NCBI GenBank assembly: GCA_023678885.1
Contig: CM042965.1
Location: forward strand, 28,191,777-28,255,776
Length of the DNA: 64,000 nucleotides
Direction: 5' to 3'
Origin: Pogostemon cablin
Taxonomy: Eukaryota > Streptophyta > Magnoliopsida > Lamiales > Lamiaceae
The notes under the pieces were generated by a model, which worked only from the letters and a program-made list of their open reading frames with translations, was not told the DNA's origin and did not search any database. This document shows, one piece after another, positions 11,401-22,334 of this stretch. Every line of letters starts with the position of its first letter. The stretch's first letter is position 1. Made by a program: the position numbers and the translations under genes.

Positions 11401-12975
11401 TTGAAGTATGCCTATTTAGGTGACAATGAAACCTACCCAGTAATTGTATCTTCTTCACTAACTGATGATCAACTCGAAGAGTTATTAGATGTGCTTAGGA
11501 AGTATAAGTCTGCAATTGGTTGGTCTATTGATGATTTGAAAGATATTAGTCCATCATATTGCATGCATAAGATAAGATTGTTAGATGAAGCTAAGAGTAG
11601 CATTCAGAATCAGCGAAGAGTTAATCCCGCTATTCAAGAAGTGATTAGGAAGCAAATCCTAACATTGCTAGATGCAGGAATTATTTATCTCATTGGTGAT
11701 AGTCCCCATGTGAGTCCATTGCATGTTGTAGCTAAGAAGGGGTGCATGACTATAGTGAAAGCCGATGATGGTGAGACTCTAGCCACTAGGATTCCTATGA
11801 AATGGCGTGTGTGTACTGATTACAGGAAACTGAATGAAAATACATGCAAAGACCACTTCCCCTTTCCTTTCATGGATCAAATGCTTGATCGTCTTGCAGG
11901 GTATGATTTTTATTGTTTCTTGGATGGGTACTCGGGGTATAATCAAATCATGATTGCACTCGAGGACTAGGAAAAGACTACTTTTACTTGCCCTTATGGA
12001 ACTTTTTCCTTTAGAAAAATGCCTCTTGGATTGTGTAATGCACCTGCTATATTTTTACGTTGCATGATGGTTATGGTTGATGGGTTGATAGAAAAGATCA
12101 TGGAGGTGTTTATGGATGATTTTTATGTGTTTAGTTCCTCCTTTGATATTTGTTTGTCTAACCTATCTACTGTTTTGAAAAGATGTCAAGAAACTAATCT
12201 TGTCTGGAATTGGGAGAAGTGACACTTCATGGTGAGAGATGGGATTGTTCTTGGACACCATATTTCGGCTAAGGGATTGCAGGTTGATAGAGCAAAGGTG
12301 GTTGCTATTAAGAAGCTTCCACCACCTACGAATGAAAAAGGAGTGCGGTCCTTCCTTGGACACGCGGGATTTTATAGGAGATTTATCAAAGACTTCTCAA
12401 AATACTCCAAACCATTGTCTCACTTACTTGAAAAGGAGGATCCTTTTGTTTTTGATGATGAATGCCTAAGAGCTTTTCAGGTTTTGAAGGAGGCACTTAT
12501 TACTACACCTATCTTAATCACACCGGATTGGACTCAACCGTTTGTACTTATGTATGGTGCAAGTGATTAAGCACTTGGAGTGGTGCTTGGGCAGATGAAT
12601 GAGAAGAAGTTCTGCGCCATCTACTATGAGAGTAAGACTTTTGATGCAGCACAAAAGAACTACACTGTCACTGAAAAGGAGTTTCTAGCTGTTGTGTATG
12701 CATTCAATAAGTTTCAACAGTTCCGGTACTTAATGGAGAAGAAGGAAGCGAAACCAAGGAACATTAGATGGGACCTTCTGCTGCAGGAATTTGATATGGA
12801 GATCCGAGATAAGAAAGGAACGGAGAATGTGTTGGCGGATCACCTATCAAGGTTGGAGATAATGGAGCATTGTAATGATTCTTTTGAATATATTGAGGAG
12901 ATGTTTCCTGAACAGAAGATCATGGAGGTGTTTGCTGAAAGAGTGAAAAGAGCGTGTGTAGTTGCTGCTCAATGA
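11401..12975 (+). pseudogene. element A reverse transcriptase and RNase H (broken)
   Basis: RT palm and RNase H of the Athila pol. Visible motifs: WRVCTDYRKLNENTCKDHFP, LDGYSGYNQI, PYGTFSFRKMPLGLCNAPA, and the catalytic box FMDD at about 12109-12120. HHISAKGLQVD, RSFLGHAGFYRRFIKDFS and the RNase H start PDWTQPFVLM follow. Stops: TAG 11968, TGA 12220, TAA 12568. The RNase H segment reads GASD where B has DVSD, so its first catalytic Asp is gone. About 45 bp that B carries near 39388-39440, including VYTDHS, are missing after 12723. RNase H activity is therefore lost. Confidence 0.9.
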
Positions 12976-14258
12976 ATGGATCCATGGTATTCGGATTATG
13001 TTAATTACATTGCTGTAGTAGAAATTCCAAGAGATCTCAACCGGTATCAACTTGCGAAGTTTAAGAGGGATGTTGAGACTTTCATAAGATATGATCCGTT
13101 TATCTACAAAATCTGTATAGATTCTATAGTCCGTAGTGTGTGCCTGAGATGGAGATGGAGAGTGTTCTTGACTTTTTCCATGAACAACCTAATGTGGGGG
13201 GGAACTTCGGAGCTCAAAAGACGGCAGCTAAGGTACTTCAATCTGCTCTTTATTGGCCTACTTTGTTTAAAGACTGTGAATGCTATGTAGCGACATGCAA
13301 TAGATGTCAACGGATGGGAAACATAAGTAGAAGAGATGAGATGCCACTCTAGCTGAGCATTGTTGTAGAGATCTTCGATGTATGGGGATCGATTTTATGG
13401 GCCTTTTTCCCCATCTAATGGATTTCTCTACATCCTTCTTACTGTGGATTATGTTTCTAAGTGGGTGTAGGCCATTCCTACTCGCTTGAATGATTCAAAG
13501 ACCATCTTGTCTTTCTTAAAGAAACATATATTTGCCTGCTATGGAGTCCCTAGAGCACTTGTAAGTGATGGAGGTTCTCACTTCGTCAACAAGCTTCTAG
13601 AGACAGTGCTTAAGGATTACGGTGTGAAGCATAAGATTACTACACCCTATCACTCTCGAGCAAATGGGCAAGCCGAGGTCTCTAATCGATAAGTTAAGCA
13701 AATTTTGGAGAAAGTAGTCAGAACCAATAGAAAGAATTGGGCTATGAAGCTCGATGCTGTTTTGTTGGGATTTCAAACTGCGTACAAGATGGTGCTTGAC
13801 ATGTCCCCTTATCAAATTATCTATGGGAAGCCGTGCCACTTACCTGTAGAGATTCAGCATAAAGCTTTTTAGGCATTGAGAAGCTTGAACTTGTGTCTTA
13901 AGGATCAAAAGGAGTTGAGGATGACTCAAATCAATAATCTAGACAAGTTCAGAAATCAAGCTTACAAGATTCGGTGATCTACAAGGAAAGAATGAAGAAA
14001 TGGCATGATTCGAAGATCACTTACAAGGAATTCAAGAAAGGTGATCAGGTATTACTTTTTAACTCTCATTTGAAGCTCTTTGCGGGGAAATTGAAATCAA
14101 AATGGATGGGGCCATTCATTATCCATAGAGCCTGCGGAGGGGGGAGTTTTGAACTCATGGACAAGGACGGAGACATCATAGCGGCGAATGGGCATCGATT
14201 GAAGCACTATAAGTCGCCGGATTATGCTTGTATTGTCTTTGAGGATACCTTGAATTGA
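12976..14258 (+). pseudogene. element A integrase (broken)
   Basis: Integrase that would insert the cDNA. The HHCC zinc region is visible as FGAQKTAAKVLQ, LYWPTLFKDC and CNRCQRMGNIS; the first zinc His codon position reads Asn (GGGGGGAACTTC). The core has GIDFMG near 13389 (in a shifted frame), SDGGSHFVNK near 13565 and NGQAEVSNR near 13665, so the DDE triad can be read, but in different frames. The C-terminal part (KGDQVLLFNSHLKLFAGKLKSKW, GHRLKHY) ends with TGA at 14256-14258. Stops near 12973, 13350, 13468, 13690 and 13870 break it. Confidence 0.88.
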
Positions 14259-14400
14259 TATGGTACCGTCATGACACTCCGACGTTAAATAAGAGCGTCT
14301 GTTGGGGGCTTTCCCTCCTATTTTATTATTTTATTTCTTTAATGTGAGTAAGAAATTTTTATATTTGACGTGCTTACTTATCGAAAATTACATCTTCTTT

Positions 14401-14444
14401 CAAACTTAGTTTCGACTATAGTTTCCACTAAGTTTGGGGGGGTG
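14401..14444 (+). promoter_or_regulatory. conserved hairpin with internal polypurine tract (A)
   Basis: CAAACTTAGT and ACTAAGTTTG form a perfect 10-bp stem around a 16-nt loop. The 3' arm runs straight into AAGTTTGGGGGGG, near-identical to the terminal polypurine tract of element B (AAGTTTGGGGG). The same stem, loop length and tract occur in B (41118-41160) and C (29025-29067, minus). It may serve as a second plus-strand primer (central PPT); this is inferred from sequence only. Confidence 0.6.
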
Positions 14445-14751
14445 ATGTACTTACCTCATCATAGCACGGAGATTATAATCTTTTCTTTGTAACGTATGTT
14501 TGGGGAGTTAATTTTTTGCGGCATATTGAAACTTTAACCGATTTTGACATGTCAATTTTTTTGCAATTTGCCTAATATTTAGTGGTGTTTTATTTATTGA
14601 GTCGTATGCGGAGTATATGCACATGATTTTAGAGTGTTATAAGTGGTTCTCTAGCTAAGTTTTGCTCTGTTTTGGTGCCTAATGTTCGTTTTTGAGCATG
14701 AAGTGTGCAGGGGACGAAGAATAGTGGATTTCAAAGAAACATGAGCTCGAT

Positions 14752-15100
14752 TCGACCACGTTCGACCAAGGATAGTGGTCAAATTGAGCAGCCTAAGTCG
14801 AACCATGAACTTGAGAGTTTATTACAGGTCGATTCGACCAAGCACGAGGTGGTTCGACCTGGCTTCGACTAGCGGTAGAAGTCGAATCAGCGATCAAAGA
14901 TTTTGCTACAGGACGATTCGACCACGAAGGTGTAATTCGACCAAGTGTTCGGGTCAAACCAGCCACCTGAAAGTTTATAACAGGCCGGTTCGACCATGAC
15001 AGTTTGATTCGACCAGCCATTTGGGTCGAATCGAGGTGCTGAATGGGTCCCAAAGAATGATTCGACCACAACGAGGTGGTTCAACCACCCATTTGGGTCT
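14752..15100 (+). repeat. TTCGACCA array between pol and 3' gene (A)
   Basis: About ten half-sites of the TTCGACCA / GGTCGAA type in both orientations. Element B has the equivalent array at 41466-41823. Confidence 0.8.
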
Positions 15101-15352
15101 AATTGCATAGGTAAGTCGCGAATTTAAGTATATTTTTGCCCTTATTTCGATCACTTTGCATACCACCCGCACTTGAATCTTCTCCGAACCAAAACCCTCT
15201 CTTCCAAACTTTGATTTAACTTGAACTTGCTCCGATTAAACCACATTCCACTCTACTTACACTCTATTTGTCACGAATTTGGAGCGTTCTAGTTGCAAAA
15301 CTAGGGTTTCTCGATGAATTTGGGAATTTTTCGCACTTGTTCATATTAAGCC

Positions 15353-17305
15353 ATGGCCGGATCAAAAGGTATGTTCTCTTGACCCTATTACCCTAGGATT
15401 GAAGTTCTATTGCTTGATTTTGGAGTGGGTAAGTTGATTGAACTAGTTTTCCTGATAATCCATGGTGCACATTGAATTATTGTTTGAATTTTCCTATGAA
15501 CAATAGATGGTTCCAATTTTAATTTTTGATTTGTTGTTAGACCTTGATGTTTACTTGAAATTTTGGAGTAGTTGAGAAGTGAAGTGAAGCATGTTGAATT
15601 TTGAGTTGAATTGTTGAATGCATGCTGAAGAAAGTGAAGTGGTTGGTGAAATTGTTGATAATTGAGAAGTTAGAATTGAAGTGGAATTGAATTAGCATGT
15701 GAATGTTTTGATTGATGAATTCTTGATGAAGAAGAAGCATGCTTGTTTGAAGATGATTATACATGAAAACTTGAAGTCTTGAGTAGAGTTTAATGTATAG
15801 TTAGTTGCATTGGACTTAGTTTGCTTTTCTTGTATCCGTTTGGTATTGAAGTATTGTTTTGTAGGAAAAGAAAAGGAGACTGAAGCTCAATCGAAGAAGA
15901 GGCAAGATAGGGTAGCCCGTGAGGATGAAGTCACGAAGAAGCTAAGGCTTAAGGAGAGGCTGCCTAGGGATTTCAAAATTCGGATAGAGAATTAGGAGGA
16001 GATAAAGGAACGTTGGGGCAACATGTCTGATAAAATGGCTCGAACGAGGTACTAGGATAATAGGGCCATGATTACAATACGCATCCGTGAGGATATAATG
16101 TGGATGTTTGACCAAGTAGGGATACATCATTTCATGAAGCAGAAGAAGCCGGCGTACATCCATGTGACTGCTGAGGTATTGCACTCCATCACCATCAAGA
16201 AGGGCTCTACTCCTCTCCCATATGAGAGTTCTTTTCGATTGGGGACGAGATGAGAAAATTATCGGTGAAGGACTTCAACGTGCTTTTCGAGACTCTAAGG
16301 GGGATCTCCAGGAATGAGAATGCGTATTTTAAGGTGAATGACTTTTGGAGAGCCATTTCTGGAGAGGACATGGATTTTAAGACCAAGGATGTTCGCGCTT
16401 CCTTGATTAAGAACCCCGTGATTCGATATATGGATCGAGTATTGGGCAACACACTGTTCGCCCGGTCTGAGGGGAGTTGTGTACCGAGGGGTGAGTTGTA
16501 TGTCCTATGGTGCATGTTGAATGGAGTAAGGTTCTATGTAGGGTCATACTTGATTCAACAGCTCTACAAGTTTAGGAGTTCTACATTCCGCGAGTGAATA
16601 TTGGAGGATTGCTGACTTCTGTGGCTGTGCATTACCACATGGACTTTACAGGTATTACACTTATTTTAGAAGACCCGGATCTAGTTATGAGCGCTTATGT
16701 AAAGGCTGGATTTGCTTACCATCGGAATAGAGATTGGCTCTACACTAGGGGGTCTAGGCCCTTCTCTTTTATGTTCCCATATGATGTATCAGAGTTGACT
16801 ACGATCCGGAGTGAGGATAACAATTTGATGAGCACATTGGCGCATGAGGCCATATTAATTACATGCTTGAGGAATGCTGACTGGAGGACTGTGGCTCAGA
16901 TGTATGCTGCAGGGATGTACCAGGAGTTGCAGAGGATTAATGACGAAGGGCAACAAGGGCCACATCAGCCACATCAGCAGCATGATGAACATGGGATGCA
17001 TGGAGCGGATCCAATTTATCCCGAGATGGATGTTCTGCAGTAGCATGAGAAGATGCCACCACCACCCATTCCGGCAGTGCCACAACAGCAGATTGGGCTG
17101 GTCCTGATGAGTACTTGAGAGAGCAGTTTACGTTGTTGAATGAGCATTGCATACGAACTATGTGGAGATGGATAAGAGATTGGGAAAGATGCAGGCTGAT
17201 GAGTGTGAACTAGATAGGAAGCTGAATAATCTCCATAGGGATATTGACTATTGGCGCACGGAGATGAGTGATGATGATGATGAGGATGATGCTCCGGAGG
17301 AGTAG
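15353..17305 (+). pseudogene. element A 3' gene, ATHILA ORF-1 / env-like family (broken)
   Basis: The third Athila gene, whose molecular role is unknown; in the literature the position is often called env-like. The proposed start ATG 15353 begins a six-codon exon, followed by a GT-AG intron (15369-15864). A basic region and the ORF-1 core follow: MWMFDQVGIHHFM, HVTAEVLHSI, FKVNDFWRAISGEDMD, RYMDRVLGNTLFAR, ELYVLWCMLNG. A Gln/His-rich part and an acidic end (SDDDDEDDAPEE) close it, with TAG at 17303-17305. Breaks: TAG near 15993 (Trp in B), TAG near 16053, a frame change near 16245, a frame change near 16590 and TAG near 17041. Part of the helical tail present in B is deleted after about 17130. 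No transmembrane segment is obvious. Confidence 0.8.
15369..15864 (+). other. predicted intron in element A 3' gene
   Basis: Donor AAAAG|GTATGTTCTC and acceptor TTGTTTTGTAG|GAAAAG. The join is phase-compatible and keeps the frame open into the basic region. The 496-bp interior is AT-rich with many stops. Element B has the same donor and acceptor around a 515-bp intron (42089-42603). Presence in both copies with intact splice dinucleotides argues that it is real; no transcript evidence is available. Confidence 0.6.
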
Positions 17306-18679
17306 GTTGCGCCAGGATTTTCACTTTGTCTACTTCATCTCATCCTCCTTCTCCTTTTCTCTTTACAGGATGGGTATTTGTGGTGTGAGTGGTATGTATG
17401 TCTACTTATATTCTGATTTGATGATTGGATGAAGATTGTGATACTTGATATTTGTTGATGGATTGGTTGGAGGCACTTGATTTGGATTGTTATGATGGAT
17501 TCTTTGCTAAGTATGTTGCATTCGTACTTTGAATGTGTTGATTTTGTTGATGAGAAGCATGTATAACTTGTTAAATATGTGGAGTTCATTGTGAAATTGA
17601 TCTTGATTATATGCTATGAGGAGTGCTTAGGATTCTATTTACCCATGTGAGAATTTGAGCCTTATAAAATTATGCTATATGCATGATAGTTTATTCTTAT
17701 GAGAATCATTCATATGACCGTGTTCTAGAACTTGGCTTGGAGTCTTGTGTGAGACTTATGATTAATGAATTATTAGGACATGATCTTAGGCCATTATTAT
17801 TTATTTGAGTTATTTAGCCAAATTTTACTTTTCCATATATTATATAAATCATTGGAAGCCCTTTTGAGCCTTTACAAGCTTTTTCTTTGGCAAGCCTTGA
17901 TTAAAAAGTCTATTATTTATCCTTTACTTGAGCCTTGTTGAATACCCTATTCATTAGTAGAGAGTTGAGGTGAATAAATGCTAGCTTGAATATGAGAAGA
18001 AAAAGAAGAAAAATATTGGTTGAATGATATGAAGAAAAGAAAAAATATGGTTAAATCTTGTTTAGGGTAGTGCCTGAAACCGGTACCCTGACTACTTAGA
18101 AGGGTAGTACTCGAAATTGGTACCCTTGTACTTTGAAGAAAGATGATGTTGATGCCAAGGAAAAGAAGGAAAAGTGAATCGTGGAGATCATGAGAATAAG
18201 AAGGAGAGAAGAAGCTGTTTGATGAAAAGCAAAATGCCAAGGTAATTCTCTGCTAGTGAATTAGTCACTTTATCTATATTTTCCTACCTTTACCAAATAG
18301 CTAACATTACAACCCAAAAGCAAGTCCTTTGTGATCCTAGTAATGAAGTGATTATAAGTTGATTTTTGAGACCTTTGCCAAGCTTATGGTTACGCGAAAA
18401 TATGAATCGAAGTGAGTGTATATACTAACCCGTTAAAGTGTACATCTTTTACACTTGAGTGCGAGAGTAAATACTTATCTTATAAGCTAGATGAATTAGT
18501 ATAATTGAGTGATGTTTACATGAATGAAATATATGATGCGAGTGATACTTGTTTTAAGTTTATAGAGTTACATGTGTAGGTATGACTTGTATTTGACTAG
18601 ATGAAAATGTGAAATTTACACTTACTACTGTGTTTTGATTACGTTGCCTCGGGACGAGCAACATGTAAGTTTGGAGGTT
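17306..18679 (+). other. element A 3' non-coding region
   Basis: Long AT-rich region without credible ORFs between the 3' gene and the 3' LTR. It contains two stem-loop repeats (18064-18127) and ends in the polypurine tract AAGTTTGGAGG (18667-18677). Element B has a matching region (44141-45515); part of it survives in element C. Confidence 0.7.
18064..18127 (+). repeat. tandem stem-loops with 14-nt loops (A)
   Basis: Two hairpins. The first pairs AGGGTA (18064-18069) with TACCCT (18084-18089) around the loop GTGCCTGAAACCGG. The second pairs AAGGGTA (18100-18106) with TACCCTT (18121-18127) around GTACTCGAAATTGG. Both loops are exactly 14 nt. Related hairpins are in B (44887-44946) and C (27925-28035, minus strand). 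Confidence 0.7.
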
Positions 18680-20227
18680 TAATCAATATGAAAATTCACG
18701 TGTTTTGAGCTCTGATTTGTGGGATAATGATGTAAGATTTGATCTTAAGTCAAGATAAATCATGTAGTATAATGTAAAGTCATGAATAAGGTGTGTTTGA
18801 GTCTGTTTGAGTGGATTTTCAAAGGAAAACAGACTAGAAGTGATCAGAACTGGAGAAAGGGTGCTGAAGAAGACCGGTTCGACCAAACAGTAGACTGGTT
18901 CGACCAAGCAGAAAGTGAAAAGTCATCAGGAGTGTGGTTCGACCACGACACTGTGGTTCGACCAAGCCATTTGGTCAAACTTTGGTCGAACCAGAAGCAT
19001 AAGTTTTCACAGTTGTTGTTCAACCAGGAAGCTTCTAATTCGAGGTACCATTCGGGTCAAACCGGCAACCTGAAAGTGTTTTATATGCCGGTTCGACCTG
19101 TTATTTGACCATGAAGAACTGATTCGACCAAGGCCTTTGGTCAAATTGATGCGCTGGACATGGCCGGATCCATATTTTTACACCTTTAGTGCATGTTTTC
19201 GCTCAAAAAGCCCATCCTAGGTCCATAAGGAGAGCTCACAAGTATAAATTAAAGACCCTACGCAAGGAGAAAGAGAGCCATTCACCACCTTCATTCTACA
19301 CTACATCCGAAACCTTACCACCATCCATGGAGCTGTGGAAAGAGATTCGTCTATTGAATCAAGTGAGAACCAAGTGAAGATTCAAGATGGAGAGCGACGC
19401 GACGGCGCCCGCATCTAGGGTTTACTTCGCATCGTAATTTATCTTATAATTTTCTAGACTATGGGTAAGATCTATCCAAACACCATGATTGTTCTTCGAT
19501 CAATCATGGGCTAGAACCGCTTCGGTAGTTCTAGGGTTTATGAAAGTTTTATAAGTTAATTGAACTTCTGTGTGTATACTCCATACAACACTACTTGTGG
19601 TTTATTTTATATAAGATTAAGCATTTTTAATTAATACTCAGAGTTTTTTTGTACATCATTAATTGTTATGTAGAGTCGGAATACATATCTTGATTATTGA
19701 TTGAGTGCATTCACTGCTGAGCAGGATTCTATGTTATGATTCTAAGTGAAGGGATTTTGAAGTCTCATTAGAACTATCTTATATAAATACTTGTTAATTT
19801 AATCGTATTCAGGTTAATAAGTTGGATAAAGAGTATAACTTCATAGTACTTATAAACGGAGATCATATCGGGTTAGAGTACTTAGTGCACGGAAAATAAT
19901 CGATACTGATAGTACCTAGAAAGGGGGTGAGTTATATCTCTTGCTCCAAGGATATTCACATGTGTCACACGCTTATTTACTTGTGTCTATAGAGTAGATT
20001 TGCATGGTTTAGTGATGTTTCCATATTCCACAAGGCAGAGTCGGACATTGATACACAGAAGAGAAATTAATGAGTAAAACTGGATGGCCCGAAGAACTAC
20101 CTATCTTTTCACTTATTCACTTTTGTTCGATCTCTGCTGCTTACTTATTTTAATTGTTCTTTTAATTATTTAGTTATTAGTTACTTAATCACACTACTAT
20201 TTTGCCATAGTAGTCTTAATACGTTAG
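18680..20227 (+). repeat. element A 3' LTR, first part
   Basis: Begins TAATCAATATGAAAATTCACG, aligned base for base with the 5' LTR start (TGATGAGTGTGTAAATTCACG), so the TG has mutated to TA. Contains the TTCGACCA array (18874-19147) and TATAAATT at 19243. Interrupted at 20227 by a nested solo LTR. Confidence 0.9.
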
Positions 20228-22164
20228 TGATGAGAGTGAAAATAAGCGTGTTTGATTGTCCAATTTAACACCTTATTGATGAGAATTGTTGTTATATATT
20301 AGCACAAGGGTCTTATATTCATTATATTTGAGAAAAAGGTGCGTTTGAGGTGTTTTATTGTATTTTAGGTGGAAAAATAATCAAAAGTGCAAAGTTGGAG
20401 AAAAGGTGCAATTTGTACAATGAATGCTGAAAAATGAACGTCCAACTTGTGCAATTTTACTGTATTTTTTGGAGATCAAAACTGGTGTTGTGATACATGG
20501 TTGGAAAGACTCTGAAGACAGGGTCATTTTGGCATAAAACGCCCCAATCGGAATCCAAATGAGAAAGTTATGATCAAAATGGTGACGTCGCGTGAGCTGG
20601 CCGAACAGAATGGCTGTGTCACTTTCCATGGCTTGTTACACCTTCAAATCATGAAGTTTTTGTGATTTCTTTATATGGATAGAAATCCAAGGAAGAGAAG
20701 GTCGCGTGAGCGCAAGAATAACTCAAATCGGAGTCCATATGTGGGAGTTATACGCGAAACGGTGAAGCTGGCGCAAGCAGTTCGACCACTACTAGTGGTC
20801 GAACCACTGGTTCGACCAAGCCATCGTGGTCTAACCAGAAGCCTGTAAGTGTGAAAAATCACCGATTTCAATTCGACCAGGGTTCGACCAAGCCCTAGGT
20901 CGAATCCTAGGTCGAACCATATGCCTGGGAAGCGTTCGAATCCGATTTTTACACCCCTAGTGTGTGTTTTTACGTATTTTTCAAGAGAAAGCCTATTCTA
21001 AGTCCATAAGGAGAGCTTACAAGTATAAAAGGGGATGTAGATCACACCAAGAACGCATACAGATTGGATACAACACAACATAACCATCCTACACCCTACA
21101 AGGGGGTTCACCCCTCAACCATCATCCACATCCTTTCCTCCATCCATCCTTCACTTTGAAGATTCGCTTGTGGAATCAAGAGGAGAACTAAGAGGATGAT
21201 TCAAAATGGAGAAGGACGCGACGACACCCACATCTAGGTTTTTCTTCATTTTCTAATTTATCTTGTATTTTCCGGACATATGGGTAAGATCTATCCAACA
21301 CCCATGATTGTACTTCACAACATCATGGGCTAGAACCGTTTTGGTAGTCTAGGGTTTTGAAAGTTTTATGAATTAATTAAACTCTCTTGTGTGTCCTTCT
21401 TACAACACTACTTGTGGATTGATTTTATATATGATTGTGCTTTCTTAATCTATATTCACAGTCATTTTTTGTATCTTCAATTGGTATATAGAGTCTGAAT
21501 GTATATATTGGTTGTAGATTGAGTGCATTCACCGTTGAACAGGATTCTATGTTATGATTCTAAGTGAGGGGACTCCTAAACTTAATTAGAACTGTCATAT
21601 ATGAATGTTTATTAATTGAATTGAATTCATGTTAGTAAGCAGGATATAGAGGGCAATTTTATAAATCTTATAAAGGGAGATCATATCGGGTTAGGTTCCA
21701 GAAGTGGGAAATAATTGATATTGATAGTACCTAGAAAGGGGGTGAAATTACGTCTCTTGTTCCGAGGTTATTCACACGTGTTACACGCATATTTACTTAT
21801 GTCTATAGAATAGATTTGCATATTTTAGTGATGCGTCCATAGTCCACAAGGTATAGTCGGCCTGCACTTAAGAGGGAAGTTAAGTAGTAGAACTGGATTA
21901 CCCTAGAGCTACCTATTCTCCTACTTGAGTCACTTTCATATTCTTCTAGTCCTATTTTATTTTATTTGTTATTTAATTTTAGTATTTTAGTTGATAATTA
22001 ATTCCACAAATCTTATTGCCTTTCGTCTTAATTAATTTAGTAAATAATTAAATTGATAATACGCCATCCTTTGGGTTCGATAATTACTTGATCGCTTGCT
22101 TAAGCTACAACTGATATCTTTTATACTTCGGGATTAATTTTACGTGCAAATAAAATGCGCATCA
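20228..22164 (+). mobile_element. Athila-type solo LTR nested in element A 3' LTR
   Basis: 1,937 bp, TGATGAGAGTG to GCGCATCA. Flanks are GTTAG (20223-20227) and GTTAA (22165-22169); the intact 5' LTR of A reads ACGTTAGAATAT at this spot, so the duplication was GTTAG and the right copy has one substitution. It is the same LTR group as 4216-6237 and element C. It carries a short TTCGACCA array at 20779-20935 and TATAAAAGG at 21024-21032. It inserted after element A. Confidence 0.92.
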
Positions 22165-22292
22165 GTTAAAATATAATTAAGTTAATAATAATACGTTCTT
22201 TGGGTTCGATAATCACTTGGTCGCATATCAAAGCTACAATAGCATCCTTCATACTTGGGGATTAATATTGTATGTTGAAAAAATGCTCATCA
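22165..22292 (+). repeat. element A 3' LTR, last part
   Basis: Resumes the A LTR (AATATAATTAAGTTAATAATA, with the duplicated GTTAA in front) and ends GCTCATCA at 22292, followed by the CTTCT duplication. Confidence 0.9.
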
Positions 22293-22334
22293 CTTCTTAC
22301 ATTCTCTGTTTGGTGTTATTATTTCAATTCATTA

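Larger units (their letters stand above)
14259..15352 (+). other. element A pol-to-3' gene spacer
   Basis: Non-coding. Contains a 10-bp hairpin (14401-14410 with 14427-14436), an internal polypurine tract (14430-14442), and a TTCGACCA array (14752-15100). The first part also occurs in B (40974-42072) and partly in C. ORFs here on either strand are array readings. Confidence 0.7.
6552..22292 (+). mobile_element. Athila (Ty3/gypsy) element A, complete ends, decayed, TSD CTTCT
   Basis: A full-length element bounded by CTTCT at 6547-6551 and 22293-22297. Order: 5' LTR, tRNA-Asp primer site, gag, linker with motif array, protease, RT, RNase H, integrase, spacer with hairpin and polypurine tract, second array, 3' ATHILA ORF-1 gene with an intron, stem-loop repeats, terminal polypurine tract, 3' LTR. 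Its 3' LTR holds a nested solo LTR (20228-22164), so the original element was about 13.8 kb. Multiple stops and frameshifts make it non-autonomous now. The Athila assignment rests on the primer site, protease/RT motifs and the ORF-1-type 3' gene. Confidence 0.94.

Noticed and set aside
14775..15172. Overlapping ORFs on both strands after element A pol
   Set aside because: Again array readings. No family motif, and no conservation of frame with element B beyond the motif itself.
16855..17324. Minus-strand His-rich ORFs
   Set aside because: Antisense of the Gln/His-rich and acidic end of the 3' gene of element A; low-complexity shadow.
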